The position numbers and the translations under genes were made by a program. Shown piece after piece: positions 1-6,125 of a DNA stretch of 6,365 bases (its first letter is position 1; the number at the start of each line of letters is the position of its first letter). The DNA lies in contig JAUYIV010000199.1 in assembly GCA_030688105.1 (NCBI GenBank), positions 1 to 6,365 of the forward strand, read 5' to 3'. Source of the DNA: Actinomycetota bacterium. GTDB lineage: Bacteria; Actinomycetota; Acidimicrobiia; Spongiisociales; UBA11373. The notes under the pieces are model-generated. The model saw nothing but the letters and a program-made list of their open reading frames with translations. It did no database searches and was not told the origin of the DNA.

Positions 1-1
1 G

Positions 2-394
2 CTCATTCAGAATCTGCGATCGCTCGGCAAGACCATCCTGCTGACCACCCATTACATGGACGAGGCCCAGAACCTCGCCGATCGGGTCGCCGTGATCGCC
101 GGTGGAGTCATCGTCGCCCAGGGGACGCCGGACACGTTGGGAGGCCGCGCCGCCGGGGCGGCCCGGGTCACCTTCCGCAAACCCGAGGCCGCCGCCGACA
201 TCCCCGAGCCGTTCCGCGTCGAAGCCGACCGCGATGGTTTTATCAGCGTCCAGGTCGACAATCCCACGACCGCGCTGCATCGACTCACCGAGTGGGCGGT
301 CCGGCGGGGCATCGATCTGGAGGGTCTCGCGGTGACCCGGCCCTCGCTGGAGGACGTCTATCTCTCCATCACCGAGGAGGTCGACGGTGGGTGA
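2..394 (+). CDS. ABC-2 type exporter ATP-binding protein, C-terminal part (5' end outside window)
   Basis: This is the C-terminal 130 residues of an ATPase that would energise an ABC-2 (DrrA/DrrB-like) exporter from the cytoplasmic face of the membrane. The reading frame is open from base 2, so the Walker A, signature and Walker B motifs lie upstream of the window. What remains starts just before the H-switch, seen as LLTTHYMDEA with the switch histidine, followed by the usual DRVAVIAGGVIVAQGTP strand. After it comes a roughly 75-residue tail ending in GLAVTRPSLEDVYLSIT, the typical end of the DUF4162-like C-terminal domain of DrrA-type drug and lipid exporter ATPases. The stop overlaps the next gene by 8 bp, and that gene's ribosome binding site lies inside this one, so the two are translationally coupled partners. 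The family is clear; the substrate (drug, glycolipid or polyketide in known relatives) is not. Confidence 0.93.
   Translation, partial: LIQNLRSLGKTILLTTHYMDEAQNLADRVAVIAGGVIVAQGTPDTLGGRAAGAARVTFRKPEAAADIPEPFRVEADRDGFISVQVDNPTTALHRLTEWAVRRGIDLEGLAVTRPSLEDVYLSITEEVDGG
374..380 (+). promoter_or_regulatory. Ribosome binding site of the ABC-2 permease
   Basis: GAGGAGG sits 6 nt before the GTG at 387, inside the last codons of the upstream ATPase gene. It is a near-consensus Shine-Dalgarno sequence at good spacing and is the main reason to place the permease start at GTG 387. Confidence 0.75.
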
Positions 395-1205
395 GCGGCC
401 GGGGCTCGCCGGACTGTCGTTGCGCCAGCTTCGGTACGAGAACAAGATCTTCTGGCGCACGCCGATCGCGGCGTTCTTCACGATCTTCTTTCCGTTGATG
501 TTCCTACTGCTCTTCTCGGCGCTTTTCGGTGACGAGGTGATCGAGATACCCGGACGGGAGACGTTCTCGGTGGCGCAGTTCTACGCCCCCGCCCTGGCGG
601 CGTTCGCCGCGGGGTCGGCGACCTATACGAACCTCGGCGTGCAGACGGCGTTCGCCAGGGACCAGGGCATCCTCAAGCGGTTTCGCGGAGCGCCGCTGCC
701 GACTTCCGCCTTCATGATCGGGAAGATCTCCTCCGGAATCTGGATCGCCTTCCTGGCCTCGGCGTTGATGCTGGCGGTCGGCGCGGTCTTTTACGATGTC
801 TCCATCGAGCCCGAGCGGCTGCCCGCAGCCCTGATCACCTTCCTGCTCGGGGCGGGCTGTTTCGCCGGTCTCGGCATGGCCCTCGGCGCCCTGGCACCCA
901 CCGGTGAGGGCTCACCCGCCATCGCCAATGCCACGTATCTGCCGCTCGCATTCGCATCGGATGTGTTCATCGCGATCGGAGAGCCGCCGGTGTGGCTGAG
1001 GGTGATCGGTGACCTGTTCCCGCTCAAGCACTTTGTGAACGCGTTCCAGGACGCCTTCAACCCGCTCACCGACGACCTCGCATTCCGTCCCACGGACTGG
1101 GCGGTCATGGCCACATGGGGCCTGTTCGGCGCCCTGATCGCCTGGCGGTTCTTCGCCTGGCAGCCGCGCGAGTCAGGACCTTCTGCCAGACGGCCCGCAG
1201 ATTGA
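387..1205 (+). CDS. ABC-2 type transporter permease (DrrB-like)
   Basis: This is the membrane subunit of the exporter powered by the preceding ATPase. It is 272 residues long, the usual size for ABC-2 permeases. About six hydrophobic segments are visible, near residues 27-47, 66-84, 112-136, 145-170, 178-198 and 238-257. The N-terminal amphipathic stretch LSLRQLRYENKIFWRTP before helix 1 and the cytoplasmic loop RDQGILKRFRGAPLP (residues 91-105) between helices 2 and 3 are typical of this family; the loop corresponds to the segment that contacts the ATPase. The motif FPLKHFVNAF near residues 211-220 precedes the last helix, as in DrrB-like proteins. The GTG start at 387 is chosen because of a strong ribosome binding site 6 nt upstream, and it gives an 8-bp overlap with the ATPase gene. 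The exported substrate is unknown. Confidence 0.93.
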   Translation: MGERPGLAGLSLRQLRYENKIFWRTPIAAFFTIFFPLMFLLLFSALFGDEVIEIPGRETFSVAQFYAPALAAFAAGSATYTNLGVQTAFARDQGILKRFRGAPLPTSAFMIGKISSGIWIAFLASALMLAVGAVFYDVSIEPERLPAALITFLLGAGCFAGLGMALGALAPTGEGSPAIANATYLPLAFASDVFIAIGEPPVWLRVIGDLFPLKHFVNAFQDAFNPLTDDLAFRPTDWAVMATWGLFGALIAWRFFAWQPRESGPSARRPAD

Positions 1206-1240
1206 GGTTTCGGGGGCGGCCTACTGTTGCGCAATCGGTC

Positions 1241-1246
1241 GAGAGG
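1241..1246 (+). promoter_or_regulatory. Ribosome binding site bearing on the start of the MacB/LolD-type ATPase
   Basis: GAGAGG lies 5 nt before a second in-frame GTG at 1252, and its last G is the first base of the GTG at 1246. On spacing, translation more likely begins at 1252, two codons inside the longer reading. The 40-bp gap upstream (1206-1245) holds no convincing -35/-10 pair; its only other structure is the 8-bp palindrome TTGCGCAA at 1227-1234. Confidence 0.5.
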
Positions 1247-1983
1247 TGTCGGTGAACGTCGAAAACGCCGCGGCGCGGGTCGAGAACGCCAGCAAGGTCT
1301 ATGGGGCGGGCGACACCGAGGTCACCGCGCTCGACGGCCTCACCGTCGCGTTCGAGCGGGGCCGTTTCAGCGCGATCATGGGACCATCCGGCTCGGGCAA
1401 GTCGACCCTGCTCCACTGTCTGGCGGGGCTCGACTACCTCACCTCCGGCGATGCGTTCATCGGCGACATTCGGCTCGGTGATCTCTCAGAGCGCGAGCTC
1501 ACGCTGCTGAGGCGAAAGAAGGTGGGTTTCGTCTTCCAGGCCTTCAATCTGATCCCCACATTGGACGCCGCCGAGAACATCACTCTTCCGGTGGCGATTG
1601 CCGGAGAGACACCCGACAAGGATTGGTACGAGACCGTGGTCGAAACGATGCGCCTCGGTGATCGGCTCGATCATCGGCCGAGCGAGCTGTCGGGCGGCCA
1701 GCAGCAGCGGGTCGCCGCGGCACGGGCACTCGTCTCCCGGCCTGAGATCATCTTCGCCGACGAGCCATCGGGCAACCTCGACTCAAAGTCGGGCGAGGAG
1801 CTGCTCGGATTCATGCGCAAGGCGGTAGACGAGTTCGGTCAGACGATCGTGATGGTCACGCACGACCCTCGTGCCGCCGCGTGGGCCGACCGGGTGGTGT
1901 TCCTCGCCGACGGCAGGGGCGACGGGGAGCTGGCGAGTCCGACCTCCGACCAGATCCTCGAGTTCTTGAAGTCGATGGGTTGA
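1246..1983 (+). CDS. ABC transporter ATP-binding protein, MacB/LolD/FtsE-type
   Basis: This complete 245-residue ATPase hydrolyses ATP in the cytoplasm to drive the FtsX-type permease encoded immediately downstream. All nucleotide-binding motifs are intact: Walker A GPSGSGKST (46-54), Q-loop glutamine in FVFQ (98), signature LSGGQQQR (148-155), Walker B IIFADEP with catalytic Glu173, D-loop GNLDS (176-180) and switch His206 in VTHD. The strings SGSGKSTLLHCLAGLD, VGFVFQAFNLIPTLDAAENI and ADEPSGNLDS are characteristic of the MacB/LolD subfamily (mechanotransmission-type ABC systems), distinct from the DrrA-type ATPase at the left edge. The GTG at 1246 gives the longest product; GTG 1252 has the better-spaced ribosome binding site and would remove two residues. 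Only 4 bp separate its stop from the permease start, so the pair is probably translationally coupled. Known relatives move lipoproteins, peptides, macrolides or act in signalling; which applies here is not visible. Confidence 0.95.
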   Translation: MSVNVENAAARVENASKVYGAGDTEVTALDGLTVAFERGRFSAIMGPSGSGKSTLLHCLAGLDYLTSGDAFIGDIRLGDLSERELTLLRRKKVGFVFQAFNLIPTLDAAENITLPVAIAGETPDKDWYETVVETMRLGDRLDHRPSELSGGQQQRVAAARALVSRPEIIFADEPSGNLDSKSGEELLGFMRKAVDEFGQTIVMVTHDPRAAAWADRVVFLADGRGDGELASPTSDQILEFLKSMG

Positions 1984-1987
1984 GGGC

Positions 1988-4516
1988 TTGCTGAGGATCG
2001 CTCTCAAAGGGGTTCTGGCGCACAAGGTCCGGCTGGCGATGACCGCCCTGGCCATCGTGCTGGGGGTGGCGTTCGTCTCGGGCACCTACGTCTTCACCGA
2101 CAGCATTCAGCGCTCCTTCGACAGCCTCATGTCCGATGTCAACGAGGGCGTCGACCTCTATGTAAGGGGGACCACCGAGTTCGGCTTTGGTGGTGTCCGG
2201 ATCGATGAGGCGCTGGTGGACCGGGTCCGGGACCTCCCCGAGGTGGCCGTCGCCGCGCCCAGTGTCGAGGGCATCGCCCAGCTGGTCGACGAACAGGGTG
2301 AGCCGATCGGGGGCAACGGCCCGCCCACCTTTGGCTTTTCCTATGTCCCGGAGGGCGAAGGGCTGACTCCCCTCGTGATCCGAGAGGGCGACTGGCCGCG
2401 CAGCCCCACGGAGGTGGTCGTCGACGCCTTCGCCGCGGACGCCGGCAGCATCGAAGTCGGCGACGTGATCGAGGTGATCCTGCCGATTGGTACCGAGGTG
2501 TTCACCATCTCGGGAATAGCCACCTTCGGTGACGCGGAGAACCTCCTGGGGGCGACGCTGGCCGTATTCGAGTTCGAGACGGCACAGCGCGCGTTCGATG
2601 CAGCCGGGTCTGTCGACACCATCGCGGTTGTCGTCTTCCCCGGAGCCGATCCCGCTCTTGTCGCGGCGCAGATCGCCGACTTCCTGCCCGACCGTGCCGA
2701 AGTGGTCACCGGGGAGCAGCAGACGGACGACGACGTCGGGGAGTTCACCGAGGGGCTCTCCTTCATCAACACGATCCTGCTGGTCATTGGCGGTGTGGCC
2801 GTGTTCGTCGGTGCCTTCCTCATCCAGAACACCTTCCGCATCATCGTGGCCCAGCGCATCAGGGAACTGGCCTTGCTGCGTGCCATCGGGGCGACCAGGG
2901 GCCAGGTGACCCGGATGGTGGTGTTGGAGGCGCTTGCCGTCGGGTTGGTCGCATCCGCAGTCGGGGTCGGAGCCGGGATACTGATCGCCCTCGGCCTCAA
3001 GGCTGCCTTCGCCGGATTCGGATTCGGGATCCCGACCACGGGTATTGTGCTCTTGCCTCGGACCATCGTGGTCGGGATGACGGTGGGGATCGTCGTCACC
3101 ATTGCCGCCGCTCTCGTTCCGGCACGCAGGGCGGCACGGACGCCGCCGATTGCGGCCTTGCGGGATGTGGCAGCTCCGCCCAGATCGTTGGGGACGCGGA
3201 TCGCCGCCGGGACAGCCGTCACCGGCATGGGGTTCTCGCTCGTCCTGCTGGGGTTGTTCGTTCAGTTCGGCAACGCCGTTGCGGTCGTCGGCATCGGTGC
3301 GCTGGTCACCTTTACCGGGGTCTCGATACTCGCCCCGCTGGTGGCTGCCGCCTTCGCCCGCTCCGCGGGGGCTCCCCTGCGACGCATGGGGATCGTGGGG
3401 CGGCTTGCGCAGGAGAACGCCATACGCAGGCCCAGGCGCACCGCGGCGACTGCATCGGCCCTGATGATCGGCGTCGCGCTGGTGAGCGTCATCGCGGTCT
3501 TCCAGGGGTCGGCCAAAGCATCGGTGGCGGCTGCGTTCCGCGAGGACAACAGGAGCGACTTCCAGGTTCAACTGGGCTCGTTCGGGGATCCCGCGTCGTC
3601 GGGCCTCTCCCCGGCGTTGACTGCAGACCTCCGTGAGCTGGAAGTCGTGGGATCCGTGGCGAGGGGACGGCTCGGTGAATACCGGTCCGGGCCCGACGGA
3701 GGGCTGAAATTCATGCTCGGGGTGGATGGCCCGATCGGGGAGCAGGTCGTCTTCGAGATGGCCGACGGGTCCCTCGGGGACCTAGGCCCCGGAACTGCCG
3801 TCATCTCCGCCGCCGAGGCACGGGCGTTTGACGTTGGGTTGGGCGACTTCGTGCGGGTGCAGGTGAGCTCCGGCGCCTACATGGAGCTGACCGTGGTCGG
3901 CGTATTCGAAGCAGCGCCGATCGGAGCATCCCTGGTAATCGACCTGGCGACCTACGAGCAGTACAACTCGTTCCGGCTCGACCAGTTCGCCTACGTCCAG
4001 GTTGCCGACGGGTTCGCCGCCGAGGAAGTGCGACCAGCGATCGAGGAAGTGGTGGCCGGTTATCCCAACGCCAAGCTCACCAATACGGAGGAGTTGATCG
4101 CGGACACCGAGGATCAGATCGACACGATTCTCAATCTGCTCGTAGTTCTGCTCGGTTTCGCCCTGGTCATCGCCCTTCTCGGGATCGTCAATACCCTGGC
4201 TCTCTCCATCGCCGAGCGTCGGCGCGAGATCGGGCTGGTTCGCGCGGTGGGTATGGAGCGGAGGCAGGTTCGCCGGATGATCCGATGGGAGGCGGTGCTC
4301 ATCGCCGTCTTCGGCGGGGTCCTCGGACTCGTCGTCGGGGTCGTGTTGGGCTCCGCGCTCGTTCTCGCCATCGGACAGGGCTTTACGCTGGCGATCCCGT
4401 GGGTGCAGCTGATCGTCTATCTGGTTCTGGCCGCGCTCGGTGGGGTGCTCGCAGCCTGGATCCCGGCGCGCCGCGGCGCCCGAATGAAGATCCTGGACGC
4501 GATCGCCTACGAGTGA
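1988..4516 (+). CDS. Large FtsX/MacB-type ABC transporter permease with two FtsX modules
   Basis: This 842-residue membrane protein is the partner of the preceding ATPase. It reads as two MacB-like halves in tandem. Helix 1 (about 16-36) is followed by an extracytoplasmic domain (about 37-258), then helices near 259-280, 311-336 and 358-378. A linker with two helices (about 406-427 and 430-455) leads to the second half: a helix near 486-506, an extracytoplasmic domain (about 507-712) and helices near 713-737, 768-796 and 803-823. Each half carries the FtsX coupling segment: QRIRELALLRAIGATRGQV (289-307) and ERRREIGLVRAVGMERRQV (743-761). Each also ends its last helix with a PAR motif: PARRAARTPPIAALR (378-392) and PARRGARMKILDAIAYE (826-842). 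A single subunit could therefore form the full membrane part. The start is the TTG at 1988: an in-frame stop at 1967-1969 leaves no ATG or GTG upstream, and the next ATG (2039) would cut off the conserved N-terminus. The 3' end overlaps the convergent propeller gene by 10 bp. Confidence 0.94.
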   Translation: MLRIALKGVLAHKVRLAMTALAIVLGVAFVSGTYVFTDSIQRSFDSLMSDVNEGVDLYVRGTTEFGFGGVRIDEALVDRVRDLPEVAVAAPSVEGIAQLVDEQGEPIGGNGPPTFGFSYVPEGEGLTPLVIREGDWPRSPTEVVVDAFAADAGSIEVGDVIEVILPIGTEVFTISGIATFGDAENLLGATLAVFEFETAQRAFDAAGSVDTIAVVVFPGADPALVAAQIADFLPDRAEVVTGEQQTDDDVGEFTEGLSFINTILLVIGGVAVFVGAFLIQNTFRIIVAQRIRELALLRAIGATRGQVTRMVVLEALAVGLVASAVGVGAGILIALGLKAAFAGFGFGIPTTGIVLLPRTIVVGMTVGIVVTIAAALVPARRAARTPPIAALRDVAAPPRSLGTRIAAGTAVTGMGFSLVLLGLFVQFGNAVAVVGIGALVTFTGVSILAPLVAAAFARSAGAPLRRMGIVGRLAQENAIRRPRRTAATASALMIGVALVSVIAVFQGSAKASVAAAFREDNRSDFQVQLGSFGDPASSGLSPALTADLRELEVVGSVARGRLGEYRSGPDGGLKFMLGVDGPIGEQVVFEMADGSLGDLGPGTAVISAAEARAFDVGLGDFVRVQVSSGAYMELTVVGVFEAAPIGASLVIDLATYEQYNSFRLDQFAYVQVADGFAAEEVRPAIEEVVAGYPNAKLTNTEELIADTEDQIDTILNLLVVLLGFALVIALLGIVNTLALSIAERRREIGLVRAVGMERRQVRRMIRWEAVLIAVFGGVLGLVVGVVLGSALVLAIGQGFTLAIPWVQLIVYLVLAALGGVLAAWIPARRGARMKILDAIAYE

Positions 4517-5397
4517 CCGGTCCGGACGATGACCGCGAGGGCTCGCGGTCGATCGACTCGGAAGGCCTCTTCCCACGCGTTGCCCCCGTCAGAAGAGGCG
4601 AACACCACGCCGGTGGGCCCGACCACCGCGACCAGCCCGGGTCCGCTCGCGATCCACCCTGTGTCTATGTTCTCGTGGAACCGCCCGATGCCATCGCAGG
4701 GTTCAAAGGGCTCCCCGAGTCGCCCCCGGTACACGCCCGCATCCCGCCCGTTTGGCCCCCGCGAGACGGACACGAACACGAGCTCACCACCTACAGCCAC
4801 CGCTCGGGCGTAGTGGGCATGCAGCCCGTCCTTCGACCAGTCCCAAGTCACGCCGAGATCGGTGCTCCAGCCCACTCCGACGGCCGCGGCGGCGAGGGCC
4901 GCACCCGGCCTGGTTGGATGTGCGATCACCTGATGGACGTCGTTGTCGACGTCCATCGTCTGGCGCCATCCAGAACCGTCGTCCACGAGGACGCCACCGA
5001 CGTGAACGTTCACCCACCGGGTCCCGTCCGGGCCCTCGTCGAGGCTGCGTACCGTTGGTGGTCCCCCCCACGGGGTGTACCAGTCGTCCCGGTCCGGTGC
5101 GTTGTCGAACCGGTTATCGGCCTGGATTCCTGCCGGACCGATCGTGAAGATTCGGGCGCTCTCGGTTCCCACCGTTGCGACCCCGCCGAATGCCGCCACC
5201 GAGTCCACCCCATCGGTCCGGCCGAGGAGTTTCGTGGACCAGCCGGATGTCACCGAGTGGATCTCTGATCGGTCGACGACGGCCAACCATCCATCTCCGT
5301 CGAGCGCGAGCGAGGTGACGTCTCGGCCCTCGAACGCAACCGGGCTCCCGTCGAGGAGCAGACCGTCTGCGGTGGCGATGAGGATCGAGGGGCTCAT
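4507..5397 (-). CDS. Asp-box (BNR/sortilin-like) beta-propeller protein, function unknown
   Basis: This 296-residue protein looks like a beta-propeller: short hydrophobic strands alternate with Gly/Asp turns in about six or seven repeats of 35-45 residues. Two Asp-box motifs (S/T-x-D-x-G-x-T/A-W) are clear: STDLGVTW (178-185) and SSDGGNAW (268-275). A degenerate one is DDGSGW (139-144). Such motifs occur in sialidases, sortilins and photosynthesis-assembly propellers, but they are structural and do not define an activity; no sialidase catalytic set was recognised. There is no signal peptide or membrane helix, so the protein is probably cytoplasmic. The ATG at 5397 is chosen because it overlaps the stop of the upstream sulfotransferase-like gene as ATGA and has GGGAAG 6 nt before it; an in-frame ATG at 5451 would add 18 unconserved-looking residues inside that gene. 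Its TAG stop lies in the last codons of the convergent permease. It may be a binding or scaffold partner of the two enzymes upstream. Confidence 0.85.
   Translation of the reverse strand: MSPSILIATADGLLLDGSPVAFEGRDVTSLALDGDGWLAVVDRSEIHSVTSGWSTKLLGRTDGVDSVAAFGGVATVGTESARIFTIGPAGIQADNRFDNAPDRDDWYTPWGGPPTVRSLDEGPDGTRWVNVHVGGVLVDDGSGWRQTMDVDNDVHQVIAHPTRPGAALAAAAVGVGWSTDLGVTWDWSKDGLHAHYARAVAVGGELVFVSVSRGPNGRDAGVYRGRLGEPFEPCDGIGRFHENIDTGWIASGPGLVAVVGPTGVVFASSDGGNAWEEAFRVDRPRALAVIVRTGHS
4527..4555 (+). terminator. Terminator-like hairpin without U-tract after the permease gene
   Basis: Eleven bases past the permease stop, GACCGCGA-GGGC-TCGCGGTC (4531-4550) forms a perfect 8-bp stem with a GGGC loop. 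The stem can be extended by CGAT (4527-4530) pairing with ATCG (4552-4555) around one bulged G. No run of T follows on either strand, so it is not a classical intrinsic terminator; U-less hairpins after genes are frequently predicted in GC-rich actinobacteria, but their efficiency is disputed. It lies inside the coding sequence of the convergent propeller gene, so the symmetry may also be chance codon usage. A 10-bp palindrome, GTCGATCGAC, overlaps its right arm (4548-4557). Confidence 0.4.
4932..4957 (-). repeat. Perfect 11-bp inverted repeat with 4-nt loop inside the propeller gene
   Basis: GATGGACGTCG and its exact reverse complement CGACGTCCATC are separated by TTGT (+ strand), giving a strong hairpin in the mRNA of the propeller gene, with loop ACAA on that strand. 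It encodes MDVDNDVH near residues 148-155. It has no U-tract. It could be an mRNA structure, a palindromic protein-binding site, or a coincidence of Asp/Val codons. Confidence 0.5.
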
Positions 5398-6125
5398 GCC
5401 TTGCTTCCCGTGATGGCGTGCTCCACCAACCGTCGGTAGAGCGGCCGGCATTCCGCGAGCAGCGCGATCAGGTGCCCGGGGACTGGATCGTGCTTCCTGA
5501 CATAGGGCTCAAAACCGGTCGACCGATGGACGTTGTGATACCAGTGCGGCGCCCAAACGCCGTCCTCGGGCTTCGGTCCCGGAGGCCAGGAGAGCATCTG
5601 CTGCTCGAACTCGATACCCAGGCGTCGGCAGAGCTCCTCCAGCACCCCGGCCGGATTCTTCAGCAGGAGCCTGGAGTCGAGGACGATGGGGTCGCGCCCC
5701 GACCTCTCGATGCGGTCGAGCAGGCGGACCTGCATCGGGAGGCTGGTACCTTCGAGGGTCGGGTTGGGCAACTGGTTGACGAGTGACGGCAGCATCTCCA
5801 CCGGGTCGCGGGCGAGGAGCACGTTCTCCACCTGGTCGATGAACGCCAGGTCCAGATCCACCAGGTGGTGGGCCATGTGCTTGAAGAAGCGGACCGGGGT
5901 CGGCGAGGGTCCGAGCACGATCGTCTCGACGACGTGGTCACCGTCGCAGTCCTGTGCAGATATCACGTCCTGAACCGCGGGATGCCGCACCCCGGTCGCC
6001 GCCAGGTAGTGGGCGTACAGCGGCTCGTCCACGACACTCGTGTCGGACCGCTGCCGGAAGGCGTACATCACCGCCGTCGACACGTTGCGGGGCCCGGACC
6101 ACAGGCAGATCCGGACCGGGGTCAT
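5394..6125 (-). CDS. Sulfotransferase-like P-loop protein, coupled to a class IV aminotransferase
   Basis: This 243-residue protein has the outline of a PAPS-dependent sulfotransferase fold. The N-terminal strand RICLWS runs into a phosphate loop, SGPRNVST (10-17), which matches the 5'-phosphosulfate loop in position. LLARDPVEMLPSL (103-115) matches the 3'-phosphate motif, with Arg106 and Ser114 spaced eight residues apart as in classical cytosolic sulfotransferases. Other probable family motifs are VVDEPLYAHYL (31-41), RFFKHMAHH (79-87) and WAPHWYHNVHRSTGF (191-205). The loop departs from the usual P-K/R-S-G-T-T pattern: Arg13 replaces the Lys and Val15 replaces the loop Gly. Activity and substrate are therefore uncertain; it could transfer sulfate, bind another nucleotide, or be a kinase-like relative. 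There is no signal peptide or membrane helix. The ATG start at 6125 overlaps the aminotransferase stop as ATGA, and its own stop overlaps the propeller start the same way, so it is the middle gene of a coupled trio. Confidence 0.85.
   Translation of the reverse strand: MTPVRICLWSGPRNVSTAVMYAFRQRSDTSVVDEPLYAHYLAATGVRHPAVQDVISAQDCDGDHVVETIVLGPSPTPVRFFKHMAHHLVDLDLAFIDQVENVLLARDPVEMLPSLVNQLPNPTLEGTSLPMQVRLLDRIERSGRDPIVLDSRLLLKNPAGVLEELCRRLGIEFEQQMLSWPPGPKPEDGVWAPHWYHNVHRSTGFEPYVRKHDPVPGHLIALLAECRPLYRRLVEHAITGSKA
5404..5409 (-). promoter_or_regulatory. Ribosome binding site of the propeller gene
   Basis: Read on the - strand, GGGAAG lies 6 nt before the ATG at 5397, within the last codons of the sulfotransferase-like gene. 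It supports the 5397 start over the in-frame ATG at 5451. Independent initiation can add to reinitiation at the ATGA overlap. Confidence 0.5.

Noticed and set aside
16..23. GCGATCGC octamer, seen again at 4499-4506, as a HIP1-like repeat
   Set aside because: Two copies in 6.4 kb of GC-rich sequence full of GATC-containing codons are not evidence of a repeat family.
1202..1245. Possible promoter or operator (TTGAGG, palindrome TTGCGCAA) between the two exporter pairs
   Set aside because: No -10-like hexamer lies at suitable spacing, and an 8-bp palindrome is expected by chance in this sequence.
1856..3571. Long open frame on the - strand, 571 codons, antisense to the ATPase end and permease
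   Set aside because: Its product is dominated by Arg, Gly, Asp, His and Pro with no fold-like hydrophobic pattern, typical of the antisense of GC-rich codons. The + strand frame has clear family motifs throughout.
4465..4481. GC-only inverted repeats at the permease 3' end as a terminator for the - strand operon
   Set aside because: The best stem is about 5 bp in a run of G/C with no T-tract, and it is explained by Arg/Ala/Gly codons of the PARRGAR motif.
3782..4576. Open frame on the - strand, 264 codons, that could be read as a continuation of the right-hand operon
   Set aside because: It lies antisense to the conserved C-terminal FtsX module and has a composition typical of a shadow frame.
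4285..5268. Open frame on the + strand, 327 codons, running from the permease end across the propeller gene
   Set aside because: It is Arg/Pro/Gly-rich with no recognisable motif. The opposite strand carries Asp boxes, an ATGA-coupled start and a ribosome binding site.
5398..5451. Longer start (ATG at 5451) for the propeller gene
   Set aside because: It would overlap the sulfotransferase-like gene by 58 bp and add a non-propeller-like tail. The ATGA overlap and GGGAAG support 5397.
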